DNA of 64,000 bases from an uncultured Lachnospiraceae bacterium (lineage in GTDB: Bacteria; Bacillota; Clostridia; Lachnospirales; Lachnospiraceae), in contig CATLGW010000003.1 in NCBI GenBank assembly GCA_949948715.1, positions 47,727-111,726 on the forward strand. The letters run 5' to 3'. The notes beneath the pieces were generated by a model that was not told the origin of the DNA, made no database searches, and saw only the letters and a program-made list of their open reading frames with translations. The translations under genes and the position numbers were made by a program. Shown piece after piece: positions 33,723-43,123 of this stretch (position 1 is its first letter; each line of letters opens with the position of its first letter).

Positions 33723-35168
33723 ATGACCAGCACAGCAGTAAAGGGTGTGGGCAATGTCCTGAATCAGCTTACGACCGGTGCGGCGGGGCAGGCGGGCGCA
33801 AAGGGCAAGACCGGCGCGGTGAGCTTCCAGAGTGTATGGAACAGCCAGACGGGCAAAAGCGATAATGCCCAGACGGCCCAGACGCAGACGCCTCAGAAAA
33901 CCGTACATAAGCAGACGGCCCGGGATGAAGAAGCGGCAGATTCCCAGGGGATTCAGGAGACGACGCCCACAGATGCCAAATCACCGGTTGACGGAGATTT
34001 GGAGACGGCTGACCAGACAGGAGAGATGCCGGATGAGGAGACCTTGGAGAAAGCCATGGAAGTTTTGGGCGCTATGGCGGTTCAGTTTTTGGATTTGATT
34101 TCGGATACGTTGGGAATCAGCGTGGAAGATCTTCGGAACCTGCTTGGTCAGATGGATATGGAGCCTGTCAGCTTGCTGAACCCGGAGAATCTGAGCGCGT
34201 TTCTGCTTAAGGCAGGGGGTGCGGAGGATACTTTCGCTCTGGTGACGGACGAGAAGCTCTACGGAGATTTCAAAACTCTGATGGGAGAGCTGGACACCAT
34301 GCTTGCACAGGATGCGGGTATCGGTGATATGACTGTGGCGGAAGCCGTCAGCATGACAGAATTCAGTGTGCCTCAGGACGAAGCTCCCAAAATGCAGGAA
34401 GCTGTGGTAACCACGACGGCGGAGGAAGAAATACCCCAGCCGGTGGTGGAGGTGACTGTGGAGGACGCGGTGAGTGAAACGAGGCAGTCCCGGGAAGAAA
34501 GCCGGGATGTGCAGGAACAGCCCGATCTTCGCCAGGAGGAGCCGGAGCAGACCCGGACAGAACCCGAGACACAAAAGCAGGACGGTCACAGAGAACATGC
34601 GGAGCACGAGGGACATCATCAGACGGATCATTCCTTCCTGCCGGGCAGAAGCTTTGAGGAGCCTGTTTTGCAGCCCATGGAGACCCCAGAGGCGGCTGGC
34701 GGCTTCCGTATGGAGACCCAGGATATCATGCGGCAGATTATGGACTACATGAAGATCCAGGTAAGGTCGGATCTGTCAAACCTGCAGATGCAGCTTCATC
34801 CGGAGAGTCTGGGAACCTTGCAGATCCAGGTGGCGTCCAAGGGCGGCGTGGTCACCGCTAATTTTATCGCACAGAACGAGGCGGTAAAGGCGGCGCTGGA
34901 GAGCCAGATGGTACAGCTCAAGGAGAATTTTGCGGAGCAGGGGATCAAGGTGGAGGCCATCGAGGTCACCGTGCAGACCCATGAATTTGAGCAGAATCTG
35001 GAGCAGGGCCGCGGCAGAAGCCAGGAAAATACCTCCAAGGGACAAAAGGGCAGAAGGCTTAAACTGGATGATATTTCTGCGGAGGAGCTGGAAGCACTGC
35101 CAAACGAGGAACGCCTGACGGCACAGATGATGGCCGCAAACGGCAGCACGGTGGATTACACCGCATAA
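33723..35168 (+). CDS. fliK: Flagellar hook-length control protein FliK
   Basis: A 481-residue protein. The N-terminal two-thirds is low-complexity and rich in Q, T, E and D, the secreted ruler part. The C-terminal domain (about 335-430), with LQMQLHPESLGTLQIQV and AQNEAVKAALESQMVQLKEN, is the Flg_hook domain that contacts FlhB and switches export from hook to filament. The tail is basic, then acidic. ATG 33723 follows AAAGGAGAG; it sits before flgD and flgE, as expected. Confidence 0.92.
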   Translation: MTSTAVKGVGNVLNQLTTGAAGQAGAKGKTGAVSFQSVWNSQTGKSDNAQTAQTQTPQKTVHKQTARDEEAADSQGIQETTPTDAKSPVDGDLETADQTGEMPDEETLEKAMEVLGAMAVQFLDLISDTLGISVEDLRNLLGQMDMEPVSLLNPENLSAFLLKAGGAEDTFALVTDEKLYGDFKTLMGELDTMLAQDAGIGDMTVAEAVSMTEFSVPQDEAPKMQEAVVTTTAEEEIPQPVVEVTVEDAVSETRQSREESRDVQEQPDLRQEEPEQTRTEPETQKQDGHREHAEHEGHHQTDHSFLPGRSFEEPVLQPMETPEAAGGFRMETQDIMRQIMDYMKIQVRSDLSNLQMQLHPESLGTLQIQVASKGGVVTANFIAQNEAVKAALESQMVQLKENFAEQGIKVEAIEVTVQTHEFEQNLEQGRGRSQENTSKGQKGRRLKLDDISAEELEALPNEERLTAQMMAANGSTVDYTA

Positions 35169-35199
35169 TTTTTAAAAAGTATCAGAAAGGAGAAATCAT

Positions 35200-35955
35200 A
35201 TGGCATCAGCAATTATGGCCCCGGTAAAGGACGGACAGTTTGTGGAGACCCCCTCCGAGTCGTCTTTAAAGAAGGCCGACGGCGGCAAAAACGGTATGGA
35301 TAAGGATGCGTTTCTGCAGCTTCTGGTAGCGCAGATGCAGTATCAGGATCCCCTGGAGCCCACCTCCAACACGGAGTTCATAGCTCAGTACGCTCAGTTC
35401 TCACAGGTGGAGGCATTGTCCAATATGTCCGGCAGCATGGATCTGATGAGAGCCAGCGGCCTGGTGGGAGAGGAAGTTTATATCAAGACCACCAATTCTG
35501 CAGGTGAGATTGACTATGTTATCGGTCAGGTGGACTATGTGGTGTATGAGAACGGTAAGGCGTATCTCTCCGTCAACGAGTCTCTGTACGCGCTGGAGGA
35601 TCTGGATACGGTTGTGGACCGCACTTATCTGGACGCATACAACAAGGCGCGCGACTGGACAAGAAAACTGGCAAAGCTTCCCAGCGTAAAGGGTATCGAT
35701 TTGTCCGACGGGGAAACCATCGACGAGCTTGAGAAGATCTACAATGAAATGAACGATTACGAGAAGACCTTTATCGCTAAGGATTCCGCAGAGCTTTTGA
35801 ACAAGTATGTCGAGAGACTGAAGGAGCTGAGAAAGCTGAACGGTGAGGACCAGGATGGGACCGACGGTGAAGGAACCGGGGACGGCGAGGGAAGCGGCTC
35901 GGAGGAAGGCGGAACCGGCGAGGGCGGCGAAGCAGGAGCAGCCGGGGCTGTGTAG
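35200..35955 (+). CDS. flgD: Flagellar hook capping protein FlgD
   Basis: A 251-residue hook cap protein. The N-terminal part has the signature MDKDAFLQLLVAQMQYQDPL and EFIAQYAQFSQVEALSNM. The middle is a small beta domain with GEVDYVIGQVDYV-like strands. The last 40 residues are nearly all Gly, Glu, Asp, Ser and Thr (DGTDGEGTGDGEGSG and on), an acidic tail unusual for FlgD. FlgD guides polymerisation of FlgE. RBS AAAGGAGA precedes the ATG. Confidence 0.93.
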   Translation: MASAIMAPVKDGQFVETPSESSLKKADGGKNGMDKDAFLQLLVAQMQYQDPLEPTSNTEFIAQYAQFSQVEALSNMSGSMDLMRASGLVGEEVYIKTTNSAGEIDYVIGQVDYVVYENGKAYLSVNESLYALEDLDTVVDRTYLDAYNKARDWTRKLAKLPSVKGIDLSDGETIDELEKIYNEMNDYEKTFIAKDSAELLNKYVERLKELRKLNGEDQDGTDGEGTGDGEGSGSEEGGTGEGGEAGAAGAV

Positions 35956-35989
35956 TATACAGCGGGCGCAAGGAAGGAGCTGAAGGAAT

Positions 35990-36388
35990 ATGGAGATTCA
36001 AAAAAATAGTTTCCTTTCCATAGAGCAGTTGGCCGACCGGCTATATGGCAGGACGCCCAGGACGGACGGGGCGAAGACCACGGAGGGTCTTACCTTTCAG
36101 GAAATTTTAGAGCAAAGATCATCCGGCGAGACAGGGGCGCTTAAGCTCTCCAAGCATGCGGCTCATCGGCTGAACGACAGGGGCATTGAGCTGAGCATGG
36201 AGCAGTGGCAGCGGCTCGAGGGCGGAGCCAGGAAAGCGGAGCAGAAAGGAATCAGAGATTCCCTGGTCATTGTGGATGATCTGGCATTTATCGTGAATGT
36301 GCCGAACCAGACCGTCGTCACGGCCATGGACAGTACACAGACCAGCGAGAACGTATTCACAAATATCAACGGAGCGGTCATTATGTAA
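35990..36388 (+). CDS. TIGR02530-type flagellar operon protein
   Basis: A 132-residue protein of the conserved set found between flgD and flgE in Gram-positive fla operons. It shows LKLSKHAAHRLNDRGIELS and RDSLVIVDDLAFIVNVPNQT, with VTAMDSTQ and ENVFTNINGAVIM at the end. The function is not known; its constant place suggests a part in hook assembly. It has no membrane segment. AAGGAGCTGAAGG lies just before the ATG. Confidence 0.88.
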   Translation: MEIQKNSFLSIEQLADRLYGRTPRTDGAKTTEGLTFQEILEQRSSGETGALKLSKHAAHRLNDRGIELSMEQWQRLEGGARKAEQKGIRDSLVIVDDLAFIVNVPNQTVVTAMDSTQTSENVFTNINGAVIM

Positions 36389-36472
36389 CCGGACCTGAAT
36401 GGAGGTTACCGCTTTCTCGAATGACAGAGGGAGGGCGGACGTTCCGCAGCATGATTAGGAGGAACAATCACT

Positions 36473-38233
36473 ATGATGAGATCACTTTTTTCTGGTGTGG
36501 CAGGACTTAAGACCCACCAGACCAAGATGGATGTTATCGGTAATAACATCTCTAACGTAAACACCGTGGCTTACAAGGGCAGTTCTATTGTGTTTGCCGA
36601 TCTGATGAGCCAGACGACTCAGAGGGCCAGCGGCGCAAATGCAGCCACGGGCACAGGCGGTATCAATGCCAGACAGATCGGTCTCGGCGTAAAGTCCGGA
36701 GCCATCAACATCAACATCACCGGACAGGGCTCCGCTCAGTCTACGGGCAATCCCTTTGACCTGATGCTTACTGGCGAGAATTTCTTCGTGGTAAACGACG
36801 GCACCCAGAACCTGTTCACCAGAGATGGTTCATTCTATGTGGACGGGGCGGGCAATTTGGCTATGACCAGCACTGGCTACAATGTAATGGGGTGGAAAGT
36901 GGATCCTGAGACCGGAAATATCAAGCAGGACACCGTGGCGGCTTTGCGCATTATGAGCGCGGAGAACATGACCTATCCTCCCGAGGCCACTTCCTTGGGC
37001 ACGGTGGCGGGCATTTTGGATAAGAACGACACCGATGTAACCAGCCCCAACGGCAAATCCATTAACCTGGGCTTCTATGACGCTTTGGGTTACTATTACA
37101 CCGCAAAGTTTGTGTTTAAGCAGTCTGACGGAGCGGATAAGAACAATTACAGCGTGCAGCTTGACAAGATCTTGGACTCCAATGGGGACGAGGTGCCTCT
37201 CACCGGAGCCACGGGGCCGCTGTTTGGCACTGCCGAGCAGGTGCAGTTTTTGGCTACCTCTCTGCAGCTTAACACATCCAATTACCAGTGGAACGGACAG
37301 CAGCTCCAGACTGCGGGCGCTAATCCCACCACTATTGCCGATTTGGGAGTGATTGACTGGAACGATCTGAATGCGGCTACTACGCAGTTGGATGCAAACG
37401 GAAACGCTATGACCGGTCAGCAGATTCTGGACGAGGTCGCAAAGGTATACGGCTACGAGGGTTCCACTGAGGAGTTCTTACAGTTGGCTACCATCACGGA
37501 CACCGCCACAGGAAATCCCGCCACTCCTGATTCTGCTGCCACCACCCATAAGACGGTGCTGGAGATGCTGCAGGACGGCAGCTTTGCAACGGCATTTGCA
37601 GCAGGCGGCTCCGCGGCGGGGGGCAAGATGGAGATTCAGGGACGCGTCTATGACGGTACTACCATAAGCTTTGATGCCGACAACGGCCACTTCAACGGAA
37701 TGGGCGGCGTGCTGACACAGGCTACCTCAACGCTCTATCTCTCCCAGTTGGGCGGCAATTTCTCGGATATTGTCATTGATTTCTCCGGGGTGGGTATGTA
37801 TGACAACAAGGGAACATCCACCGTGGGAGCGGACAGCGGAGACAAGGAGGGGCGCGGAGCGGGCCGCCGTCTGGGCGACATGATCGGTGTATCCATTCAG
37901 AATAACGGTATGATTTATGCAAGCTACGACAACGGAATGACGAAGCTTTTGGGCCAGATTGCCACGGCGGCTTTCGCTAACGCGTCAGGTCTTGAGAAGC
38001 AGGGCGACAATATGTATGCGGCTACTCTGAACTCCGGTGCTTTCGACGGAATCGGTGTGGATGTGACTGCCAACGGCGGATATATCTCTACCGGACAGTT
38101 GGAGATGAGTAATGTGGATCTTTCCAGCGAGTTTACGGAAATGATCACCACACAGCGTGGTTTCCAGGCCAACAGCCGTATCATCACCGTTTCGGACACT
38201 CTGCTGGAGGAATTGACAAACCTTAAGCGCTAA
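36473..38233 (+). CDS. flgE: Flagellar hook protein FlgE
   Basis: A 586-residue hook subunit. The N-terminus MRSLFSGVAGLKTHQTKMDV with IGNNISNVNTVAYK and the C-terminus SSEFTEMITTQRGFQANSRI with SDTLLEELTNLKR form the coiled-coil D0 core. The middle 400 residues are surface domains rich in T, N and G, variable between species and without cysteine. RBS AGGAGG lies 10 nt before ATG 36473; a second ATG follows at once. A hairpin lies just downstream. Confidence 0.96.
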   Translation: MMRSLFSGVAGLKTHQTKMDVIGNNISNVNTVAYKGSSIVFADLMSQTTQRASGANAATGTGGINARQIGLGVKSGAININITGQGSAQSTGNPFDLMLTGENFFVVNDGTQNLFTRDGSFYVDGAGNLAMTSTGYNVMGWKVDPETGNIKQDTVAALRIMSAENMTYPPEATSLGTVAGILDKNDTDVTSPNGKSINLGFYDALGYYYTAKFVFKQSDGADKNNYSVQLDKILDSNGDEVPLTGATGPLFGTAEQVQFLATSLQLNTSNYQWNGQQLQTAGANPTTIADLGVIDWNDLNAATTQLDANGNAMTGQQILDEVAKVYGYEGSTEEFLQLATITDTATGNPATPDSAATTHKTVLEMLQDGSFATAFAAGGSAAGGKMEIQGRVYDGTTISFDADNGHFNGMGGVLTQATSTLYLSQLGGNFSDIVIDFSGVGMYDNKGTSTVGADSGDKEGRGAGRRLGDMIGVSIQNNGMIYASYDNGMTKLLGQIATAAFANASGLEKQGDNMYAATLNSGAFDGIGVDVTANGGYISTGQLEMSNVDLSSEFTEMITTQRGFQANSRIITVSDTLLEELTNLKR

Positions 38234-38246
38234 GGTAAATAGCTAA

Positions 38247-38272
38247 AAGGGGCGGATTCTATTCCGTCCCTT
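38247..38272 (+). other. Intergenic hairpin after flgE
   Basis: A 10-bp stem (AAGGGGCGGA with TCCGTCCCTT, one G-U) with a 6-nt loop and no T-run after it. It may protect the flgE transcript end or cause partial termination. Confidence 0.45.
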
Positions 38273-38375
38273 ATATCTGTGCAAGTTCGTTCTGAGCAAT
38301 ATGCTGAAAAAGATGCCGGTTTTTTGTAAGATTTGATGAAAATTGTTCTATTTGCAGAGGAAAGGTAAACGCAGC

Positions 38376-38564
38376 ATGATAGAAGTGACGAAAATAAATG
38401 GTGTGAAAATACTGATTAACCCGCATTTGCTGGAGGTTGTGGAGGAAACGCCCGACACCGTAATCACATTGACAACAGGGCGAAAATTAATTGTAAAAGA
38501 AAGTAGACAAGAGCTCAAAAATCTTGTAAAATCATATAGAAAGGATATTCTGGCGGACGATTAG
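38376..38564 (+). CDS. flbD: FlbD/SwrD-family flagellar protein
   Basis: A 62-residue protein: MIEVTKINGVKILINPHLLE, then TVITLTTGRKLIVKES. This is the whole length of the FlbD/SwrD (YlzI) family, small proteins placed between flgE and motA or fliL. The Bacillus member raises motor torque or stator function. ATG 38376 has GAGGAAAGG about 13 nt upstream. The longer frame upstream has no ribosome site. Confidence 0.9.
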   Translation: MIEVTKINGVKILINPHLLEVVEETPDTVITLTTGRKLIVKESRQELKNLVKSYRKDILADD

Positions 38565-38594
38565 ATTACAGATGCGGAATAGCAGGTGGTTCTC

Positions 38595-39389
38595 GTGGAT
38601 ATAGCTTCCTTACTTGGTATGTTGATATGTGGCGCGATGTTGATATACGGTATTATTGATTCAGCCGGCCTGGGTGGATTTATGAGTTACCTGAATTTTC
38701 CTTCCGCCATTATTACATTCGGCGGCGCCTTTGCGGCGATACTTACTTCCTACAGCTTACAGGATTTCCTGGCAGGGCTTAAGAGTATCACTTTAATATT
38801 TAAGTCGCCTTCCATGAATACTTCCGAGATGATTAAGAAGATCATTGATTTGTCCAATATCGCCAGGAAGGAGGGACTGCTGTCCCTGGAGGAGGCAGCC
38901 TCGGATCTGGAGGAGCCCTTTCTGAAAAAAGGCATATTGCTGGTGGTGGACGGCACGGATCCGGACCTGGTGCGCGCCATAATGGAGACTGAAATGGTCT
39001 GTGTGGACGACAGGCATAAGAAGTTCGCTAACTTCTGGGAGGCGGTGGCATCCATGGGACCTGCCTGGGGTATGATCGGTACTCTGGTAGGTCTGGTAAA
39101 TATGCTTAACAACATGGAGGATGCCAGCACCATCGGTCCTTCCATGGCAGTCGCACTGATCACTACCTTGTACGGTTCCCTTCTGGCGAACTGGATCTGC
39201 ATACCTACGGCCAATAAGCTGAAGGCTGACAATGCCATAGAGATGCAGCAGAAAGAGGTTATGATAGAAGGCCTGCTCTCCATTCAGGCAGGTGAGAATC
39301 CTCGTGTCATTGAGGAAAAGCTGAAATCCTTCCTTGCTCCCAAGGAGAGAGAAGCCTCAGAAGGAGAAGAAGGAGGAGGTGAAGAATAG
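38595..39389 (+). CDS. motA: Flagellar motor stator protein MotA
   Basis: A 264-residue inner-membrane stator subunit with four transmembrane segments. It shows SYLNFPSAIITFGGAFAAIL, GPAWGMIGTLVGLVNML and MAVALITTLYGSLLANWICI. The cytoplasmic loop with charged residues that push on FliG lies between. I choose GTG 38595 (protein begins VDIASLLGML) because AGGTGG lies 5 nt upstream; a GTG at 38586 is inside that ribosome site. Its stop overlaps the motB start by 1 nt. Confidence 0.95.
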   Translation: MDIASLLGMLICGAMLIYGIIDSAGLGGFMSYLNFPSAIITFGGAFAAILTSYSLQDFLAGLKSITLIFKSPSMNTSEMIKKIIDLSNIARKEGLLSLEEAASDLEEPFLKKGILLVVDGTDPDLVRAIMETEMVCVDDRHKKFANFWEAVASMGPAWGMIGTLVGLVNMLNNMEDASTIGPSMAVALITTLYGSLLANWICIPTANKLKADNAIEMQQKEVMIEGLLSIQAGENPRVIEEKLKSFLAPKEREASEGEEGGGEE

Positions 39390-40222
39390 TGGCAAAGAAA
39401 AGGGAAGAATCACCACCCCCCGGATCACCGGCGTGGATGGCGACCTTCAGTGACCTGATGAACCTGCTGCTTTGTTTCTTCGTGCTTCTGTTCTCTATGT
39501 CTACTATAGACGAGGCGAAGCTGGCAGAGATAGTAGCGGCTATGAACAGTTCATTCAGCGTTTTTGACGGAGGTGCCTCCGCCATCGGAGACGGGATGCT
39601 GATCAGTAACGGGGTGAGTCAGCTCAATGAGCTGAGCGAGTATATCAACAGTACAGGGGCGGCTGCGGACAGCAAGACCGATCCCAAGGACCTGCAGCAG
39701 TATGACAATCCTCCCGAGGGTGTAAAGGAACAATTGGAGGAAATACTGGAGGAACAGAATCTGAAGGACAACGAGCAACTGGCCGAATCCGTGGCGGAAT
39801 CCGTTTCCGAGGGCCAACTGGCAGATCAGATTGAAGTGACCTTCACAGCCCAGTATGTGCAGCTTACCATGAAGGGGGCGCTTTTGTTTGACTCGGGAAG
39901 CGCGGAGCTGAAAACAGATGCCGAGGCTGTTCTGGATAAGGTAGGCATCATATTGATGCATTACAGTCAGGGCTTGATTGAGATAGAGGGACATACGGAC
40001 GACGTGCCCATCAGCAACTCCCGCTTTGCGGATAATGAGGAGCTCAGCAGTGCCAGGGCGCTGGCCGTATTCTACTATCTGGTGGACAACACAGCGTTGG
40101 ATCCCGCCAATCTCAGGCATGAGGGTATGGGGGAGAGAGCGCCTATCGCGGATAACAGCACCGAGGAGGGGCGCAGCAGAAACAGGCGTGTAGAGATTCG
40201 CATACGCAATGGCAGTAGGTAA
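39389..40222 (+). CDS. motB: Flagellar motor stator protein MotB
   Basis: A 277-residue protein with a single N-terminal transmembrane helix. This carries the proton-carrying aspartate D22 (WMATFSDLMNLLLCFFVLLF). A plug/linker region and a C-terminal OmpA-like peptidoglycan-binding domain follow (EIEGHTDDVPISNSRFADN, then NRRVEIRI). It pairs with MotA as the ion channel of the motor. GTG 39389 follows GGAGGTGA. The D22 context fits a proton motor, though ion choice cannot be decided by eye. Confidence 0.96.
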   Translation: MAKKREESPPPGSPAWMATFSDLMNLLLCFFVLLFSMSTIDEAKLAEIVAAMNSSFSVFDGGASAIGDGMLISNGVSQLNELSEYINSTGAAADSKTDPKDLQQYDNPPEGVKEQLEEILEEQNLKDNEQLAESVAESVSEGQLADQIEVTFTAQYVQLTMKGALLFDSGSAELKTDAEAVLDKVGIILMHYSQGLIEIEGHTDDVPISNSRFADNEELSSARALAVFYYLVDNTALDPANLRHEGMGERAPIADNSTEEGRSRNRRVEIRIRNGSR

Positions 40223-40240
40223 GAAGCAGGAAAGGTATGG

Positions 40241-40750
40241 TTGGATGAAATGAAAAAGAATTTGCTGACAGTACTTATTTTAGCACTTTTGATCGTCAAC
40301 ATTGTTTTGACCAGCGTTATGATGATCAGCGTTACCGGCACGAACAAGAAGACGGCGTCTTTGGTGGGGAATATTGCTTCGGCCATGAATCTGGAGCTGA
40401 CGATGCCCGGGCAGGACGGTCCTGCGGGAGCGGTGTCTCTGGCGGATACGGAGGTTCATGATCTGGGCAAGATGACGATGCTTTTAAAGGATGGGGGATA
40501 TCTGGTTTGCACCATCTCTCTCTCTGTCAATACCAAGCATGACGATTACTCCAAGTACAAGGATTCCGTGGAGACCAGCGCGAATGTGATCAAGGATTCC
40601 ATAGGTTCTGTGGTACTCCAGTACACTTCGGAGGATTGCAGTAGCAATCTGGAAACCCTGAAGGCGGATATACTGAGCTCTGTACAGGCTTTGTTCCAGT
40701 CCGATTTCATTTATCAGGTGGCTGTCAGCGAAGTACAGATAGGCGGCTGA
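40241..40750 (+). CDS. fliL: Flagellar basal-body-associated protein FliL
   Basis: A 169-residue single-pass membrane protein with a helix at about residues 6-30 (LLTVLILALLIVNIVLTSVM) and a periplasmic domain (MTMLLKDGGYLVCTISLSVN). It has FliL length and the expected place before fliM. FliL rings surround and activate the stator. The start TTG 40241 has CAGGAAAGG 5 nt upstream; ATG 40250 is an alternative. Confidence 0.85.
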   Translation: MDEMKKNLLTVLILALLIVNIVLTSVMMISVTGTNKKTASLVGNIASAMNLELTMPGQDGPAGAVSLADTEVHDLGKMTMLLKDGGYLVCTISLSVNTKHDDYSKYKDSVETSANVIKDSIGSVVLQYTSEDCSSNLETLKADILSSVQALFQSDFIYQVAVSEVQIGG

Positions 40751-40790
40751 TGACCTTCCATAAAAAGTAAAACAGTAGGAGGTGACTTTT

Positions 40791-41771
40791 GTGGGCGAGG
40801 TCCTTTCGCAGAGCGAGATAGATAACCTGCTTGCAGCTTTGTCTACCGGCGAGTTGGATGTGGATCAGGTAAGTGGAGAAGAAGAAAAGCAGGTAAAGAA
40901 TTACGACTTTAGCCGCCCTACAAAGTTCTCCAAGGAGCATTTGAGAACGCTGGAATTTATCTTTGAGCATTACTGCAGATTGGTGTCCACCAATCTTCCC
41001 GTGTATCTGCGCAAGAGCGTACAGGTCTCGGTGGTAAGCTCGGAGACGGTTACTTTCAGTGAGTTCTCCAACGCTCTGTCCAACCCGGTTATTTTAGGAA
41101 TTGTGAACTTTGCGCCCTTAAACGGCACGGTTCTCATTGAATTGGCGACAAATCTGGGATATGCCATGTTGGACAGAATGCTTGGCGGGACGGGAATTCC
41201 TTTGGAGAAAAGCAGAGATTTTTCTGAAATAGAGCTAATGATCATACAAAAGGTGCTGGTAATGCTGACACAGCATCTTAGGGAGCCTTGGAAAAATGTG
41301 GTGGATATCAGTCCGGTTCTGAACCGTATAGAGACAAACCCTCAGTTTGCGCAGGTGATTGCGCCGAACGACATGATCGCTATCGTTACCCTGGATATGA
41401 AGATTGGCGATGTGGAAGGGCTCCTGAATATATGTCTTCCGTTCTTTACTCTGGAAGATGTCATGGATAAGCTGAATACCAAGTTCTGGTTCTCCACAAT
41501 ACAGAAGAATCAGGATGACGACTATGAAGAATATATTGAGACCATGATTCGTAAGGTGGGTGTGCCTATCAAGGCTGTGCTTGGCAAGAGCCGCATATCC
41601 GTTGCAGATTTCATCAATCTGCAGGTAGGAGACTGTATTCGTCTTGATTCCAAGGTAGATAATGACATGGATGTATATGTAGGCAATATTAAGAAATTTA
41701 CCGCATTACCTGGTTCCAATGGAGATTCTTATGCCGTTCGTATAACATCGGTGATCAGGGAGGAGGAGTAA
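40791..41771 (+). CDS. fliM: Flagellar motor switch protein FliM
   Basis: A 326-residue switch protein. The N-terminal CheY-binding peptide is VLSQSEIDNLLAAL. The middle CheC-like domain follows, with LGGTGIPLEKSRDFSEIE, and the C-terminal SpoA (FliN-like) domain has PIKAVLGKSRISVADFINLQ with VGDCIRLD. It starts at GTG 40791, 5 nt after GGAGGTGA; the GTG at 40782 lies in that site. The next gene, fliY, begins 3 bp after the stop. Confidence 0.95.
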   Translation: MGEVLSQSEIDNLLAALSTGELDVDQVSGEEEKQVKNYDFSRPTKFSKEHLRTLEFIFEHYCRLVSTNLPVYLRKSVQVSVVSSETVTFSEFSNALSNPVILGIVNFAPLNGTVLIELATNLGYAMLDRMLGGTGIPLEKSRDFSEIELMIIQKVLVMLTQHLREPWKNVVDISPVLNRIETNPQFAQVIAPNDMIAIVTLDMKIGDVEGLLNICLPFFTLEDVMDKLNTKFWFSTIQKNQDDDYEEYIETMIRKVGVPIKAVLGKSRISVADFINLQVGDCIRLDSKVDNDMDVYVGNIKKFTALPGSNGDSYAVRITSVIREEE

Positions 41772-41774
41772 GAA

Positions 41775-43070
41775 ATGGATGGAATGTTATCTCAAGATGA
41801 GATAAACGCACTACTCAATGGAATGGATCTTTCTGCGGAAGGAGCCTCAGAGGGTGGCGGCGGTTCTTCGAACGCTGCGGCGGCGATAGATGAGAGTCTG
41901 CTGACGGAATCAGATAAGGATGCCATCGGTGAGGTCGGTAATATCAGTATGGGCTCATCGGCTACCACTCTGTATTCGTTGGTAAACAAGAAAGTGAATA
42001 TTACAACTCCCGTGGTTTCTCTTGCCACATGGGATGCCGTTTTGGCAGAATACGAGAGGCCCTGCGTATTTATTCAGATCAAGTACACCAAGGGCCTGGA
42101 CGGCACCAATATATTGGTTTTGAAGGAGCACGATGTAAAAGTCATCACTGATCTGATGATGGGCGGCGACGGCACCAACACGGACGGGGAGCTGGGAGAA
42201 CTGCATTTGAGCGCGATCTCCGAGGCCATGAACCAGATGATGGGAGCGGCGGCAACCTCTCTCTCCACCATGCTTCAGAAGATGATAGATATCAGCCCGC
42301 CGGATTCCACCCTGTTAGATCTGACACAGTATCAGTCAGGGGCTGAGATTGCTCCTTTCTTGGGCGGAACCTTTGTGAGAATTAATTTCCGCATGGAGAT
42401 AGGCGATGGGCTGGTGGACAGTTCCATCATGCAGCTCTACCCCATTGAGTTGGCTAAGGAGGTGGTGGACACCTTTTACAATTCACAGATATTGTCGGAG
42501 CCCGTTGTCGAGGCGGCGCCCACGCCGAGTCCGGCACAATCTGCGCCTGCACCGGGGGCGGCACAGCCTGCTCCAGGCGGCATGGATATGAGCGGCGGTA
42601 TGGCTCAGATGGGAATGGCGCCTCAGATGGGTATGAACGGCGCAGCGATGCCTCAGATGGGTATGGGCGGCATGATGCCGCAGATGGGGATGGCGCCTCA
42701 GATGGGTATGAACCCCATGATGGGGATGGCACCTCAGATGGGTATGATGGGAATGCCTCAGATGAATATGCAGAACGTCAATGTTCAGCCTGCACAGTTC
42801 CAGAGTTTTTCAGGAGATTTGAACGGTTTTCAGGGCCAGGAGAATATCGGCCTGATCATGGATGTGCCGTTGGAGGTGACGGTAGAGCTTGGCCGAACCG
42901 TTAAGTCCATATCCGAGATCCTAAACTTTGCACCCGGAACGATCATAGAATTGGATAAGATCGCTGGTGAGCCTATAGATGTTCTCGTTAACGGCAAGAT
43001 GGTAGCCAAGGGCGAGGTAGTGGTCATTGATGAGAGCTTTGGTATCAGGGTGACAGAGATTATTAAGTAA
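41775..43070 (+). CDS. fliY: Flagellar motor switch phosphatase FliY (CheC-FliN fusion)
   Basis: A 431-residue protein. The N-terminal FliM-like peptide MLSQDEINALLNGMD is followed by a CheC-type CheY-P phosphatase domain (GEVGNISMGSSATTLYSLV and the second motif EAMNQMMGAAATSLSTM). A methionine-rich linker (about residues 269-334) follows, with five exact PQMGM units, and then a SpoA/FliN domain (VPLEVTVELGRTVKSISEIL). FliY replaces FliN in many Gram-positives and dephosphorylates CheY at the switch. The linker is much richer in Met than in known FliY proteins. It starts 3 bp after fliM. Confidence 0.94.
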   Translation: MDGMLSQDEINALLNGMDLSAEGASEGGGGSSNAAAAIDESLLTESDKDAIGEVGNISMGSSATTLYSLVNKKVNITTPVVSLATWDAVLAEYERPCVFIQIKYTKGLDGTNILVLKEHDVKVITDLMMGGDGTNTDGELGELHLSAISEAMNQMMGAAATSLSTMLQKMIDISPPDSTLLDLTQYQSGAEIAPFLGGTFVRINFRMEIGDGLVDSSIMQLYPIELAKEVVDTFYNSQILSEPVVEAAPTPSPAQSAPAPGAAQPAPGGMDMSGGMAQMGMAPQMGMNGAAMPQMGMGGMMPQMGMAPQMGMNPMMGMAPQMGMMGMPQMNMQNVNVQPAQFQSFSGDLNGFQGQENIGLIMDVPLEVTVELGRTVKSISEILNFAPGTIIELDKIAGEPIDVLVNGKMVAKGEVVVIDESFGIRVTEIIK

Positions 43071-43123
43071 AGGTGTCAGAATGTAACAATTGCCTACAGA
43101 AAGGTAAAATGGAGGATGGATGA

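Noticed and set aside
42582..42777. Repeat array that could be taken for CRISPR
   Set aside because: The repeats are in-frame PQMGM-type codon repeats in fliY, with no spacer structure and no cas genes nearby. No CRISPR array was seen in the window.
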